64,000 nt of DNA from Acidobacteriota bacterium (GTDB lineage: Bacteria > Acidobacteriota > Terriglobia > Bryobacterales > Bryobacteraceae), in assembly GCA_003223115.1 (NCBI GenBank), contig QHXW01000225.1, forward strand, positions 1 through 64,000, written 5' to 3'. The notes below the pieces were generated by a model. The model did not search any database and was not told the DNA's origin. It saw only the letters and a list, made by a program, of their open reading frames with translations. Positions within the stretch are counted from its first letter, which is position 1. Each line of letters starts with the position of its first letter. Of the stretch, positions 55,867-64,000 are shown one piece after another. The position numbers and the translations under genes were made by a program.

Positions 55867-57426
55867 GAATTCTCGCGGCTATTTGTGGCTTCCTGTCTGC
55901 GTTCGGCGTCGCTCTGCTCTGCGGACAGGCGGCTCATGACATTCGCCTGTGCCCCGACAACATCACGATTTGGGGGGCGCAGTCAACGCAACATTTTCTC
56001 GTGCTGGGCCAACAGGCTGGCCTGGAGCGCGACGTCACTTCGAGTGCCCGGTTCTCTGTTTCGCCCGCCGGGATAGGCGAGGTCGACAAATCAGGAGTGT
56101 TCACTCCAAAAGCGAACGGTCCGGCTACGATTACAGCCGAGTTCCAGGGAAGAATAGCGAAAGCCGGCGTCCGCATAGAAGCGTTTGCAAAGCAGCGCTC
56201 CTTCAGTTTCGCGCACGACATTGCGTCGATTTTCACGAAGCGGGGATGCAACAACGCGGATTGCCACGGCAGTGTGAAAGGCCGCGGCGGATTCAAGCTC
56301 TCGATGAACGCTCAGTTCCCTCGGCAGGATTACACATTATCGTGGAAGGCGGGACCTTCCACGTGCTCACTCCCGACGTCGAGCCCAAGGTCGCGCGCAT
56401 CAATATCAATGAGCCTGAAAAAAGTCTGCTGCTGAGGAAACCAACCTTTCAAGTGCCGCATGGCGGCGGGTTGCACTTCACGACCGGTTCCGCCGATTAC
56501 GAAACGATTCTGAAGTGGATCCGTGCCGGCGCGCCGTATGGTGAGAATTCACAGCAGAGTGATACGACGGCAGAGCGCGTGGACGTCTTTCCCCAGCAGG
56601 TTGTGCTGAACTCCGGCGCGTGGCAGCAACTGCTGGTTACCGCGCATTTTCGAACGGGCATGGCGAAGATATCACGGATCAGGTGCGCTACATCGTCAAC
56701 GACGAGGCCATCGCCCGCGCTGGCGAAGACGGTGTGATCGAGGCAAAGAAACCCGGTGAGACCGTGGTGCTGGTCCGAGCCCCCGGCCGCACCGTCAGCC
56801 TCCAAGTGGGCGTCATCGAAAAGCCGATAGCCAATTATCCAAAGCTCGAGGCCCGCAACTATATTGATGAGTCTGTGTTCGCCAAGCTTCGCAAGTTCCA
56901 GATACTGCCATCGGAGATGTCGGACGATTCGGAATTTCTCCGGCGCATCTGTCTGGATTTGACCGGCACCTTGCTTCCACCGGTATGCGTGCGCGAGTTC
57001 CTGGCCGACAAGAATCCACGCAAACGCGAGGAGCTGATTGAACAGCAAGCTGATTGAACAGCTGTTGAACTCTCCCGAGTACGTGGATTTCTGGAGCTTT
57101 CGTTTCGGCGACCTGCTGCGCGTGACTTATAACACCGTCCAGGACCTCCGCATGACCAAGGCCTATGAGGATTGGATCGTCGAGAGCGTCGCCTCCAACA
57201 AGCCTTATGATCAGATGGCCCGCGAGCGCATCGCGGCACAAATGCCGCAGCCGCGCGAAATTTCTACTACATTACGGAGATCCAGCGGCCCGAAGTCACC
57301 ATGCCAGAACTGGTTCGCGTGTTCTGGGGCCGGCGGATGGAGTGCGCGCAATGTCATGATCACCCGTTTGAGACTTGGAGCCAAAACCAGTTCTACTCGC
57401 CATCTCTCCTTGTGGTTGTGGAATAG
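55863..57426 (+). pseudogene. DUF1549-type c-cytochrome protein, frameshifted and truncated
   Basis: The N-terminus has a signal peptide and a heme-like CNNADCH, as in planctomycete-type cytochrome proteins. Frames break near 56335 (then IVEGGTFHVLTPDVEPKVAR), near 56655 (then GHGEDITDQVRYIVNDEAIA), at a 16-bp tandem duplication (57032-57062), and near 57245 (then NFYYITEIQRPEV, and ECAQCHDHPFETWSQNQF with a second heme motif). After about 57398 the homology ends and unrelated sequence follows, so the C-terminal half is lost. Function of the family is not established. Confidence 0.8.
57032..57062 (+). repeat. 16-bp tandem duplication inside the DUF1549-type pseudogene
   Basis: AGCTGATTGAACAGC occurs at 57032-57046 and 57048-57062. 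One copy would give REELIEQLLNSPEYVDF in frame; the second copy shifts the frame. Confidence 0.85.
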
Positions 57427-57589
57427 GGTGCGCAGCGAATTGGTGGGAGCTTACCGAATCGGCAGCGCAGATGAGATTCTTAGCCTGTTTGGCCTGAGAG
57501 GACTGTATACCAGCACCCTGTTCCATTACGATTCGGAATTCTTTCGGCGGATTGGGCCGGCCCTGGAGCTGGGACGCTCGTTCATCCGG

Positions 57590-58054
57590 CCCGAGTATCA
57601 ACGTCTTTAACGCCGCTGCTGCTGTTGGCCGCCCGTTCATGGTCAACTCAGGAGGCAACCTGAGCAACGCGATCGACAAGTTTGGCGCCGCAACGGCCCT
57701 GCCGACTGTGATTGGAACACCGCTTCTGGTAGAGAACGTTGACTGCTGGTTCTACGCCTCCCGCAACCAGGCTTGCGGTGCGCTCGCATCGAACGCGACA
57801 GATGCTTTCGCATTGCAGCAGCTGCGGGCTCCGGGAACAAAGTCTTCGATTTCGCCATCCACCGGGAATTCCCGATCCGGGAAGCCACAGCCTTGAAGCC
57901 ACAGCCTTGGAGTTCCGGTGGGAGATTTTCAACCTGACCAACACTGTGCAGTTTGGCTTCCCGAACCGCGACTTCAGCAGCAGCGCCGCAGGCACCATCA
58001 ACCCTCGCCAGCGACCCGCACCTGATGCAATTCGCTCTTCGGCTGAAGTTCTAA
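57590..58054 (+). pseudogene. C-terminal remnant of a TonB-dependent receptor
   Basis: Pieces in several frames match the end of acidobacterial Oar-like receptors: VDCWFYASRNQACGALASNA, LEFRWEIFNLTNTVQFGFPN and, in another frame, the end LMQFALRLKF followed by TAA (58052-58054). The segment 57427-57589 before it gave no recognisable motif. The remaining 90% of the receptor is absent. Confidence 0.7.
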
Positions 58055-58077
58055 AACCCCGGTATGATGGAACCCTC

Positions 58078-59142
58078 ATGACCACCAGGACCGTCGCTGC
58101 ATTCTGTGCACTGTTGTTGGCAGCTCAGAATATCGCTGCCTGGGGTGTGCGAGGTCACACGCTCGCCAACCTCGCCGCAGTTGAAATGATCCCGTCAAAC
58201 TGACCCATTTTTTGAAGGCGTATAAGGCTTACATCGGACATCTGGGGACCATTTCCGACACGTGGCGCAGCGTGGCCGAAGCGTACTTGCGGATCTCCGA
58301 AGATGCGAACCATAGCTGGTACACCGAGGGCTTCGATTTCATTCCTGAGCCGGCATTCGCGAACCGAGTTTATCCTTCGCGTCCACGACGAATATCTGCG
58401 GGTCAGCAAGACCGATCCCGAGCGCGCGAAACTGTTGAACATTCGCTACACGGGCCTCCAGGCTTACTCGATCATCGAGGGCTATGAGCGTATGAAAGCC
58501 GGCATGCGGCTCTATCGCCACGTTTTCGATCAGGATTCGCGGCCGTTTTCTAATATCTCCTCGCTTTACAGGCAGATTTCGCAGGCATTCCCGCATTTCA
58601 GGATGCCGAACGGGTCAAGGAGATGCTCACCACCGACATCGCGTTTTATATGGGATGGCTCGGCCATTATGTAGCCGATGCCGCCATGCCGCTCCACGAC
58701 TCGATTCATCACGATGACTGCGTCGGCGACAACCCCAAAGGATACACACGTGATCCGAACATTCACGGACGGTTCGAATCTGAATTTGTGGATCTGATTG
58801 CCACCACTGAGTCGAACCTGACGAAGTACGTGCCGCGAGAAGCGCGGTATCTGGACAACGCGTGGCGGCTGCGCTAAATTACTCGCTCGATGCACGTAAT
58901 TTCGTGGAAGACGTCTACAGGTTGGATCGTGCCGGAGCGTTTCGGGACAAGGATAACCAGGAAGCGCGAGCTGGTCTATAAGAGGATCGCGGCAGGAGCA
59001 ACTTTTCTGCGGGACTTAGCGTACACGGCCTGGGTCGAAAGCGCGAAGCCGTTCCACAGGTGGAGCCTATCTATCAACCGCACAATCCTCGAAATCCGCA
59101 TTACACTCCAGCGGCTGGTTCGGCGCCAGCCCGGCGCAATAG
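58078..59142 (+). pseudogene. Nuclease S1/P1- or phospholipase C-fold protein, frameshifted
   Basis: ATG 58078 opens a signal peptide whose mature end is AWGVRGHTLANLAAVEMIP, the N-terminal Trp/His zinc-ligand pattern of this fold. Frames then break near 58197 (LKAYKAYIGHLGTISDTWR), 58360 (VHDEYLRVSKTDPERAKLLN), 58610 (GWLGHYVADAAMPLHDS, a zinc-ligand motif), about 58875 (LNYSLDARNFVEDVYRLD) and further on. It ends VEPIYQPHNPRNPHYTPAAG at TAG 59140-59142. At least five indels, so certainly dead if the assembly is right. Confidence 0.75.
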
Positions 59143-59290
59143 TTGAGGTTCGCCGCAGCCCCGCAGCGCAGCCGCTCCGGCTAAATGCCCGCGACAGCCG
59201 TGCCATCAGTGCGCCGAGCGCGCAGGCCAGCGCGAAAAAGCACGCGCGTTCTAGGCAAACCCGTTTGTGAAGAGTGGTCGATTCGTGCAC
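59143..59290 (-). pseudogene. 5' remnant of a second GH78 rhamnosidase gene
   Basis: The minus strand reads MHESTTLHKRVCLERACFFA then LACALGALMA, and after a frame change ERLRCGAAANLN. This matches the GH78 start (VHGAGTPQRRVFLRRARFFA, then LERLRCEYLSNP) at the protein level, and the upstream DNA (about 55 bp including GCAGTATACA and TTTTCACGAAG) also matches. Only the first 50 codons remain, abutting the pseudogene to its left. Confidence 0.65.
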
Positions 59291-59452
59291 TTTTCTTGCA
59301 CACGTCGCTCTGTTTTCACGAAGCTGCAGTATACACTCACGCGCCGGCAGTCCGTGTCGAGGTCCGTGTCGTGTCCGTGTCGGTCGTCCGTTGACATCGG
59401 CTTACGATGGTAGTATAAGTGCCTCCACATTGGACACGAACGGGAGGCTGTT

Positions 59453-62400
59453 ATGTCGACCTTTTTCTACAGGTTCTGCCTGTTCGCTCTGTGCTTCGTT
59501 ATTCTGGCTGCTCAGATTGGCTTCGGACAAAGTTCAAATGCTACCCTTACCGGCGTGGTTTCGGACCCGGCGGGAGCCGTGGTTCCCGGCGCCGAGGTAA
59601 AACTGACGAACACAGCCACTGGAACGGTCACCAGCCTGAGCACCGCTACCGACGGTCTTTTCTCGTTTCCCAACCTGCAGCAGTCAACCTACGATCTGCA
59701 GGTGGCTGCGAAGGGGTTCCGGGACTTCGTGCAGAAAGGCATCACGGTCCATCTGAATGAATCGGTCCGAGTGCCGGTCATGCTCCAGGTAGGGACAGCC
59801 GAACAGACGATCGAAGTGGTTGCCGACGCCTCCCCGTTAAACTTCGAAACCGGCGAGGTCAAAGGAGCCATCGCACGTACGGAAATAGAAACTCTCCCTC
59901 TGCAGGTCGCGGGTGGCCAGCGTTCGGCCGCTGTATTCGTAACCCTTTTGCCAGGCGTGAATGCGGGAGGCACTGCAGACGCTTTCACGGCACGCTTCAA
60001 CGGCGGCCAACTGTTTTCCGATGAAGCCGTTCTCGACGGCGTCAGCATGATGGAAGGGCTCTTGAGCCAGAGCGGCATGGTCGCCATCCACAACGACTTC
60101 CCCATCTCGCCCGAATCGGTCGGTGAAATCAGCGTCCTGATGTCCAACTTCGATCCGCAATACGGGTCGTCAGCCGCCGCTGTAATTGTTGCCAGCACGA
60201 AGGAAGGCACCAATAATCTACACGGCGGAGTGTATGAGTACCATCGCAACAGCTTCTTCAATGCGCGCCAGTTCGGTGTCGCCCGCAAATCGAAGGACTT
60301 GGAAAACGACTTCGGGGCCTACACCGGCGGCCCACTCAAACTGCCGTTGTTCTGGTCTGCCCGGAAGAAGTCGTACTATTTCGTCAACTTCGAAGGTTAC
60401 CGCTCGGTGGGTTCTACCAACAAGCCGATTCTGACTGTTCCCACAGAAAAAATGCGTAAGGGCGATTTCAGCGAATGGCCGAATCCGATTTTCGACCCCG
60501 ACACAACCCGAACGGTCAACGGCAAGAGCGTGCGCAATCAGTTCATGGGTTGTGACGGTAAGACGCCCAACGTGATCTGCCCCACGGATCCGCGCCTCGC
60601 GGCTTCTCTCGCGCCAGGATGGCTGAAATTCGTTCCGACGCCCAACCGTCCCGGGATAAGCGCGAATTGGGAATCTCCAAACGGCCTGGCGAGCTCGCTT
60701 AATGCGAACACTGATCAGTGGGACGTCCGCGGGGACCAATACTTTGGCGACAATGACCACTTCTCTTTGACGTATCACTACCGCGGTACGCTTCCGTTCA
60801 CCCAACACGCATTTCCCGCGGTTATCGACGGGAGCCAAACACGCATACCGAACTACAGTCACGTGGCCCGATTCAACTACGATCACACTTTCCAGCCAAC
60901 TCTGCTGAATCACTTCGCGGCAGGTTATCTCGATCTTCCCACAAAGCTCTACACCTCGAGTGACTGTTGTGTGAGCCAGCTCCCGTTGATCCCCGGCGTC
61001 TACAATCACGCGCACGCTTCGGGCATCAGTTTCAGCGAATATGACGGCTATGGAGGCTCGGGAGACTTTTACACCCGGCGGCCGACCTGGGTCTTCAACG
61101 ACACGCTGACCTGGGTGCGCGGAAAGCATTCGCTGCATTTTGGCGGCGAATACCGCAATGTTCAATATCCAACCCATACCGAAGCCAATGGCGCGGGGAG
61201 CTTTTTCTTCTCGGATCTGAATACGGGTCTTCTCGGAATCCCCAGCGGGAATTCTATGGCCAGCTTTCTTTTGGGTGACGTGGCCTCCGCCAGCGCAACA
61301 TTCTATACTCTGCCCGATTGGAAACCAAAGGGCGACGCGTTTGGCTGGTTCGTTTCCGATAACTGGAAGGCGACGAGCAAGCTGAGCCTTACGCTCGGTC
61401 TGCGTTGGGATGTGTTTGAACCATCGGTAGAGAAAAAAGATCGGACTTCGTTTTTCGACCCGGTTGGCCCGAACCCAGGAGCCGGCGGCCGACCCGGAAG
61501 GCTGGCGTTCGCCGGAAAGAAGTGGGGCGATGCCAGCTATGGCGACCGGCACCCGGAAAAAAGTTTCCATAAGGGCTTTGGTCCGCGCCTGGGTCTGGCG
61601 TACGCCCTGAACCAGAAAAATGTAGTTCGCGCCGGCTACGGCCTCTTTTTCGAGCAGAATTTCTACCCTGGGTGGAATGGCGGCATCGCCACCGATGGAT
61701 TCAATGCCAATGTGTCCTTCAATAGCTCGCTGGGCGGTCTGCAGCCCGCGTTTCTGCTTCAGAACGGCTTCCCGCAAAACTTCGCGCATCCGCCGTTCAT
61801 CAATTCGACTTATTTAAACGGACAGAATGCGCCTAACTATCGTCCCCTGGACGCCAATCAGCTCCCATATGCCCAGCAGTGGAACCTGTCGCTCGAGCAC
61901 CAGTTCACAGAGAACACGTATGTGGCAGTCGCTTACGTCGGAAATAAAGGGACTCGCCTTCTTTCCCAGATCGCCCCGGTCAACGCTCTGAACCCCAGCC
62001 TGCTCTCCATGGGCAATCACCTTTATGATCAATTCGAGCCTGGCCAGACGCAACTGGACGGTGTGTCCATTCCTTACTCCGGTTGGGTGGAACAAATGAC
62101 CGGTTGCGCGCCGTCGGTGGCACAGGCGCTGCTGCCGTACCCGCAGTATTGCGGCAACATTTACGGCCAAAACGAAAACGTCGGCAACTCCACCTATAAC
62201 TCCCTGCAGATCAAAGCAGAGAAACGCTTCTCGCACGGCGTTTGGATGCTGGCTTCCTACACGTGGTCGAAGACTATCACCGACGCCGAGAGCGCGCAAA
62301 GTGCGACCGGGGCGTGGAGCGGCTTGACCGGCGTGATCTCGCCCTTCGAACGAAAACGGAATAAGTCACTGGCTTCAAGCGATGTCCCGCAGATCCTGTC

Positions 62401-62971
62401 GGTGTCCTTCACTTACCAATTGCCTTTCGGTACGGGCAAGCGCTTCCTGAGCAAGAGCTCCCTGCTGGACAAAGTAGTAGGTGGGTGGGAACTGACCAGC
62501 ATCATCCGCTATTCGTCGGGTCAGCCGATTTATTTCCGTTCGAGCAACTGCAATATTCCGGGACAGTTTGCCATGGGCTGCATTCCAGCCTTCCTGCCTG
62601 GCGGAAACCCCTTCGCCCAGGACAAGAGTCAATTTGATGTCAACAAACCGCTATTCAACGCGTCCGCCTTCCAACCCGCCAACATCTTTAACTTTTACGG
62701 CGGAGCGGGACCGCGTGTCTCGAGCATTCGCGGATTTGGATATCACAACGAAGACCTGGGGCTAACCAAGAAGACGCAAATCACCGAAAGAATATCGCTG
62801 CAGATTCGCGCGGAGGCCTTCAACGTGTGGAACTGGCACATTTTCACGGCATCGAACTTTTCCGGCTTCAATCCGGTGAACACCGATGTGGCTAGCCCGT
62901 CGTTTGGGATGTGGGGCGGAAGCGTCAGTGCTCCGCGGAACATTCAGCTGGGTGCGAAAATCGTCTTCTGA
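59453..62971 (+). CDS. TonB-dependent receptor with carboxypeptidase-like domain, second copy
   Basis: A 1172-aa outer-membrane receptor: signal peptide (FRLFALC-type, FCLFALCFVILAAQIGFGQ), CarboxypepD_reg-like domain (NATLTGVVSDPAGAVVPGAE) to about residue 110, plug (FNGGQLFSDEAVLDGVSM) and barrel ending NIQLGAKIVF. GGGAGG lies shortly before ATG 59453. Upstream is the retained GTATAC of the duplicated region. It is followed 94 bp later by a DUF1549-type gene, a frequent acidobacterial pairing. Substrate unknown. Intact over 3.5 kb. Confidence 0.92.
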   Translation: MSTFFYRFCLFALCFVILAAQIGFGQSSNATLTGVVSDPAGAVVPGAEVKLTNTATGTVTSLSTATDGLFSFPNLQQSTYDLQVAAKGFRDFVQKGITVHLNESVRVPVMLQVGTAEQTIEVVADASPLNFETGEVKGAIARTEIETLPLQVAGGQRSAAVFVTLLPGVNAGGTADAFTARFNGGQLFSDEAVLDGVSMMEGLLSQSGMVAIHNDFPISPESVGEISVLMSNFDPQYGSSAAAVIVASTKEGTNNLHGGVYEYHRNSFFNARQFGVARKSKDLENDFGAYTGGPLKLPLFWSARKKSYYFVNFEGYRSVGSTNKPILTVPTEKMRKGDFSEWPNPIFDPDTTRTVNGKSVRNQFMGCDGKTPNVICPTDPRLAASLAPGWLKFVPTPNRPGISANWESPNGLASSLNANTDQWDVRGDQYFGDNDHFSLTYHYRGTLPFTQHAFPAVIDGSQTRIPNYSHVARFNYDHTFQPTLLNHFAAGYLDLPTKLYTSSDCCVSQLPLIPGVYNHAHASGISFSEYDGYGGSGDFYTRRPTWVFNDTLTWVRGKHSLHFGGEYRNVQYPTHTEANGAGSFFFSDLNTGLLGIPSGNSMASFLLGDVASASATFYTLPDWKPKGDAFGWFVSDNWKATSKLSLTLGLRWDVFEPSVEKKDRTSFFDPVGPNPGAGGRPGRLAFAGKKWGDASYGDRHPEKSFHKGFGPRLGLAYALNQKNVVRAGYGLFFEQNFYPGWNGGIATDGFNANVSFNSSLGGLQPAFLLQNGFPQNFAHPPFINSTYLNGQNAPNYRPLDANQLPYAQQWNLSLEHQFTENTYVAVAYVGNKGTRLLSQIAPVNALNPSLLSMGNHLYDQFEPGQTQLDGVSIPYSGWVEQMTGCAPSVAQALLPYPQYCGNIYGQNENVGNSTYNSLQIKAEKRFSHGVWMLASYTWSKTITDAESAQSATGAWSGLTGVISPFERKRNKSLASSDVPQILSVSFTYQLPFGTGKRFLSKSSLLDKVVGGWELTSIIRYSSGQPIYFRSSNCNIPGQFAMGCIPAFLPGGNPFAQDKSQFDVNKPLFNASAFQPANIFNFYGGAGPRVSSIRGFGYHNEDLGLTKKTQITERISLQIRAEAFNVWNWHIFTASNFSGFNPVNTDVASPSFGMWGGSVSAPRNIQLGAKIVF

Positions 62972-63064
62972 TCGGCGAATGGCTTTGCCGGCGGGATGAT
63001 CCGCGGCGGAACCAAATGTTACAATCCGCTTACGCTGGCAATGAGTGGCCTGACTACCAGAAAC

Positions 63065-64000
63065 ATGAAAAATCGACCAAGAACACGAATGAGTTGGGCG
63101 GGTGCGCTCGGCCTTATTTTTCTATTTATAAACTCCGCGCCGGGTCCACGAGCACAGGCACAAACAGCGGCATCCACCAAAATCGATTTCTCGAAAGACA
63201 TCCAGCCGATCTTTGAGACCTTCTGCTATGCCTGCCATGGCCCGAAATTGCAAATGTCGGGATTGCGGCTGGACTCGGCGAAGGCGGCACTCGCCGGCGG
63301 CCAATCGAGTGTTGTCATCGTTCCGGGCAAGGCGGCAGAGAGCGCACTATACCGCCGTGTCGCCGGCATCGGCGAACAAGTTCGCATGCCCATGAACGGC
63401 AAACCGCTCGAAGATGCACAGATCGCCCGGATACAGGTGTGGATCGATCAGGGCGCCGAGTGGCCGGAGAACGCTCGCGTCGAAACCTCGCCGCAGAAGA
63501 AGCATTGGGCGTATATTCCGCCCACGCGGCCGGCGCTGCCGAAAGTCGCGAACAAGGCCTGGCCGAAAACTCCCATCGATCAATTCGTTCTGGCGCGCCT
63601 GGAGAAAGAAGGATCGTCCCCGAGTCCGGAAGCCGATCGCGTGACACTCTTGCGCCGGCTCAGCCTGGACCTCATCGGGTTGCCGCCGTCTGTCGAAGAG
63701 GTGGATTCGTTTTTGAACGACCGCGGCCGCAACGCATACGAAAAGCAGGTGGACCGGCTGCTGAACTCTCCGCATTATGGCGAGCGTTGGGGACGGCTCT
63801 GGCTGGATGCGGCGCGCTACGCCGATTCGGATGGTTACGAGAAGGACAAGCAGCGCTGGGTCTGGTTCTACCGCGATTGGGTGATCAACGCGCTCAACCA
63901 CGATCTGCCGTACGATCAGTTCGTCATTGACCAGATCGCGGGCGATGAGTTGCCCAATGCCACGCAGGACCAGATTGTCGCCACCGGGTTTCTGCGTAAT
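63065..64000 (+). CDS. Exported DUF1549/DUF1553-type c-cytochrome protein, partial
   Basis: The frame from ATG 63065 stays open to the window edge (312 codons). It has a signal peptide (SWAGALGLIFLFINSAPGP), a planctomycete-cytochrome-C-like domain with the heme motif FCYACHG and DFSKDIQPIFETF, then a DUF1549 domain starting KTPIDQFVLARLEKEG with LLRRLSLDLIGLPPS and LNSPHYGERWGRLWLDAARY. DUF1553 would follow outside the window. Function is not established; export and heme suggest a periplasmic redox or hydrolytic role. It is the intact counterpart of the pseudogene at 55.9 kb. Confidence 0.9.
   Translation, partial: MKNRPRTRMSWAGALGLIFLFINSAPGPRAQAQTAASTKIDFSKDIQPIFETFCYACHGPKLQMSGLRLDSAKAALAGGQSSVVIVPGKAAESALYRRVAGIGEQVRMPMNGKPLEDAQIARIQVWIDQGAEWPENARVETSPQKKHWAYIPPTRPALPKVANKAWPKTPIDQFVLARLEKEGSSPSPEADRVTLLRRLSLDLIGLPPSVEEVDSFLNDRGRNAYEKQVDRLLNSPHYGERWGRLWLDAARYADSDGYEKDKQRWVWFYRDWVINALNHDLPYDQFVIDQIAGDELPNATQDQIVATGFLRN

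Noticed and set aside
58752-58775. GGTTCGAATC resembling a tRNA T-arm
   Set aside because: No acceptor, D-arm or anticodon stem can be placed around it, and it lies in a coding remnant.
60218-61789. Minus-strand frame of 523 codons across the second receptor
   Set aside because: Long antisense frames are common opposite G+C-rich genes; the plus frame has clear receptor motifs from end to end.

Overview
The window looks like chromosomal DNA of an Acidobacteriota member close to the Solibacter/Bryobacter group. The reasons are a PadR regulator overlapping an ADOP-type orphan permease (a pairing described from Solibacter), two very large Oar-like TonB-dependent receptors ending in phenylalanine, planctomycete-type cytochrome/DUF1549 proteins, several Tat-exported sugar enzymes, and a fairly high G+C. 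No rRNA, tRNA, CRISPR array or phage was seen.

Layout. 1-2.8 kb: the edge of a PQQ-dehydrogenase fragment, a nucleobase permease and an unrecognised HExxE protein with a strong promoter. 2.9-14.7 kb: housekeeping genes (der, dinG, queD, ferredoxin, galU, thrC) mixed with a PIN-domain toxin-antitoxin pair, a tagaturonate-epimerase-like gene, an SDR and a thioredoxin-like protein. 14.8-17.7 kb: a PadR/ADOP pair destroyed after 40 codons, a two-gene insertion sequence with CTAG target duplication, and about 590 bp of featureless, lower-GC DNA. 17.7-28.7 kb: a frameshifted alcohol dehydrogenase, a VOC protein, an agmatine-to-putrescine operon (aguB-aguA), a HAD phosphatase, methyltransferases, a LolC-like permease with lysS, a glycosyltransferase and a bactofilin. 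28.1-40.8 kb: a divergent GMC oxidoreductase/gluconate-dehydrogenase-subunit-3 pair, a RelE-type toxin-antitoxin pair, an exported M24 peptidase, a wrecked GH3 glucosidase, an exported lactonase and enolase-superfamily dehydratase, and frameshifted phosphatase, phospholipase-like and PIN genes.

40.9-53.3 kb is the most coherent block. On the minus strand, in transcription order, come an alpha-L-rhamnosidase (GH78), a polygalacturonase-like GH28, a FadR-type GntR regulator, a TonB-dependent receptor and two exported TPR proteins. This reads as a pectin/rhamnogalacturonan utilisation locus that has no SusD but has large periplasmic TPR proteins after the receptor. GTATAC palindromes in front of both hydrolases are candidate sites for the regulator.

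53.4-59.3 kb is a decay zone: a prepeptidase-domain gene split by an IS1634-like remnant, a DUF1549-type gene with several frameshifts, a receptor C-terminus, a broken nuclease/phospholipase-fold gene and a duplicated 5' end of the rhamnosidase. 59.4-64 kb is intact again, with a second large receptor and a DUF1549-type cytochrome protein that runs off the edge.

A recurring theme is single-base indels, often next to short homopolymers, concentrated in a subset of non-essential genes while long genes beside them are open. I read this mainly as pseudogenisation, but assembly error is not excluded.
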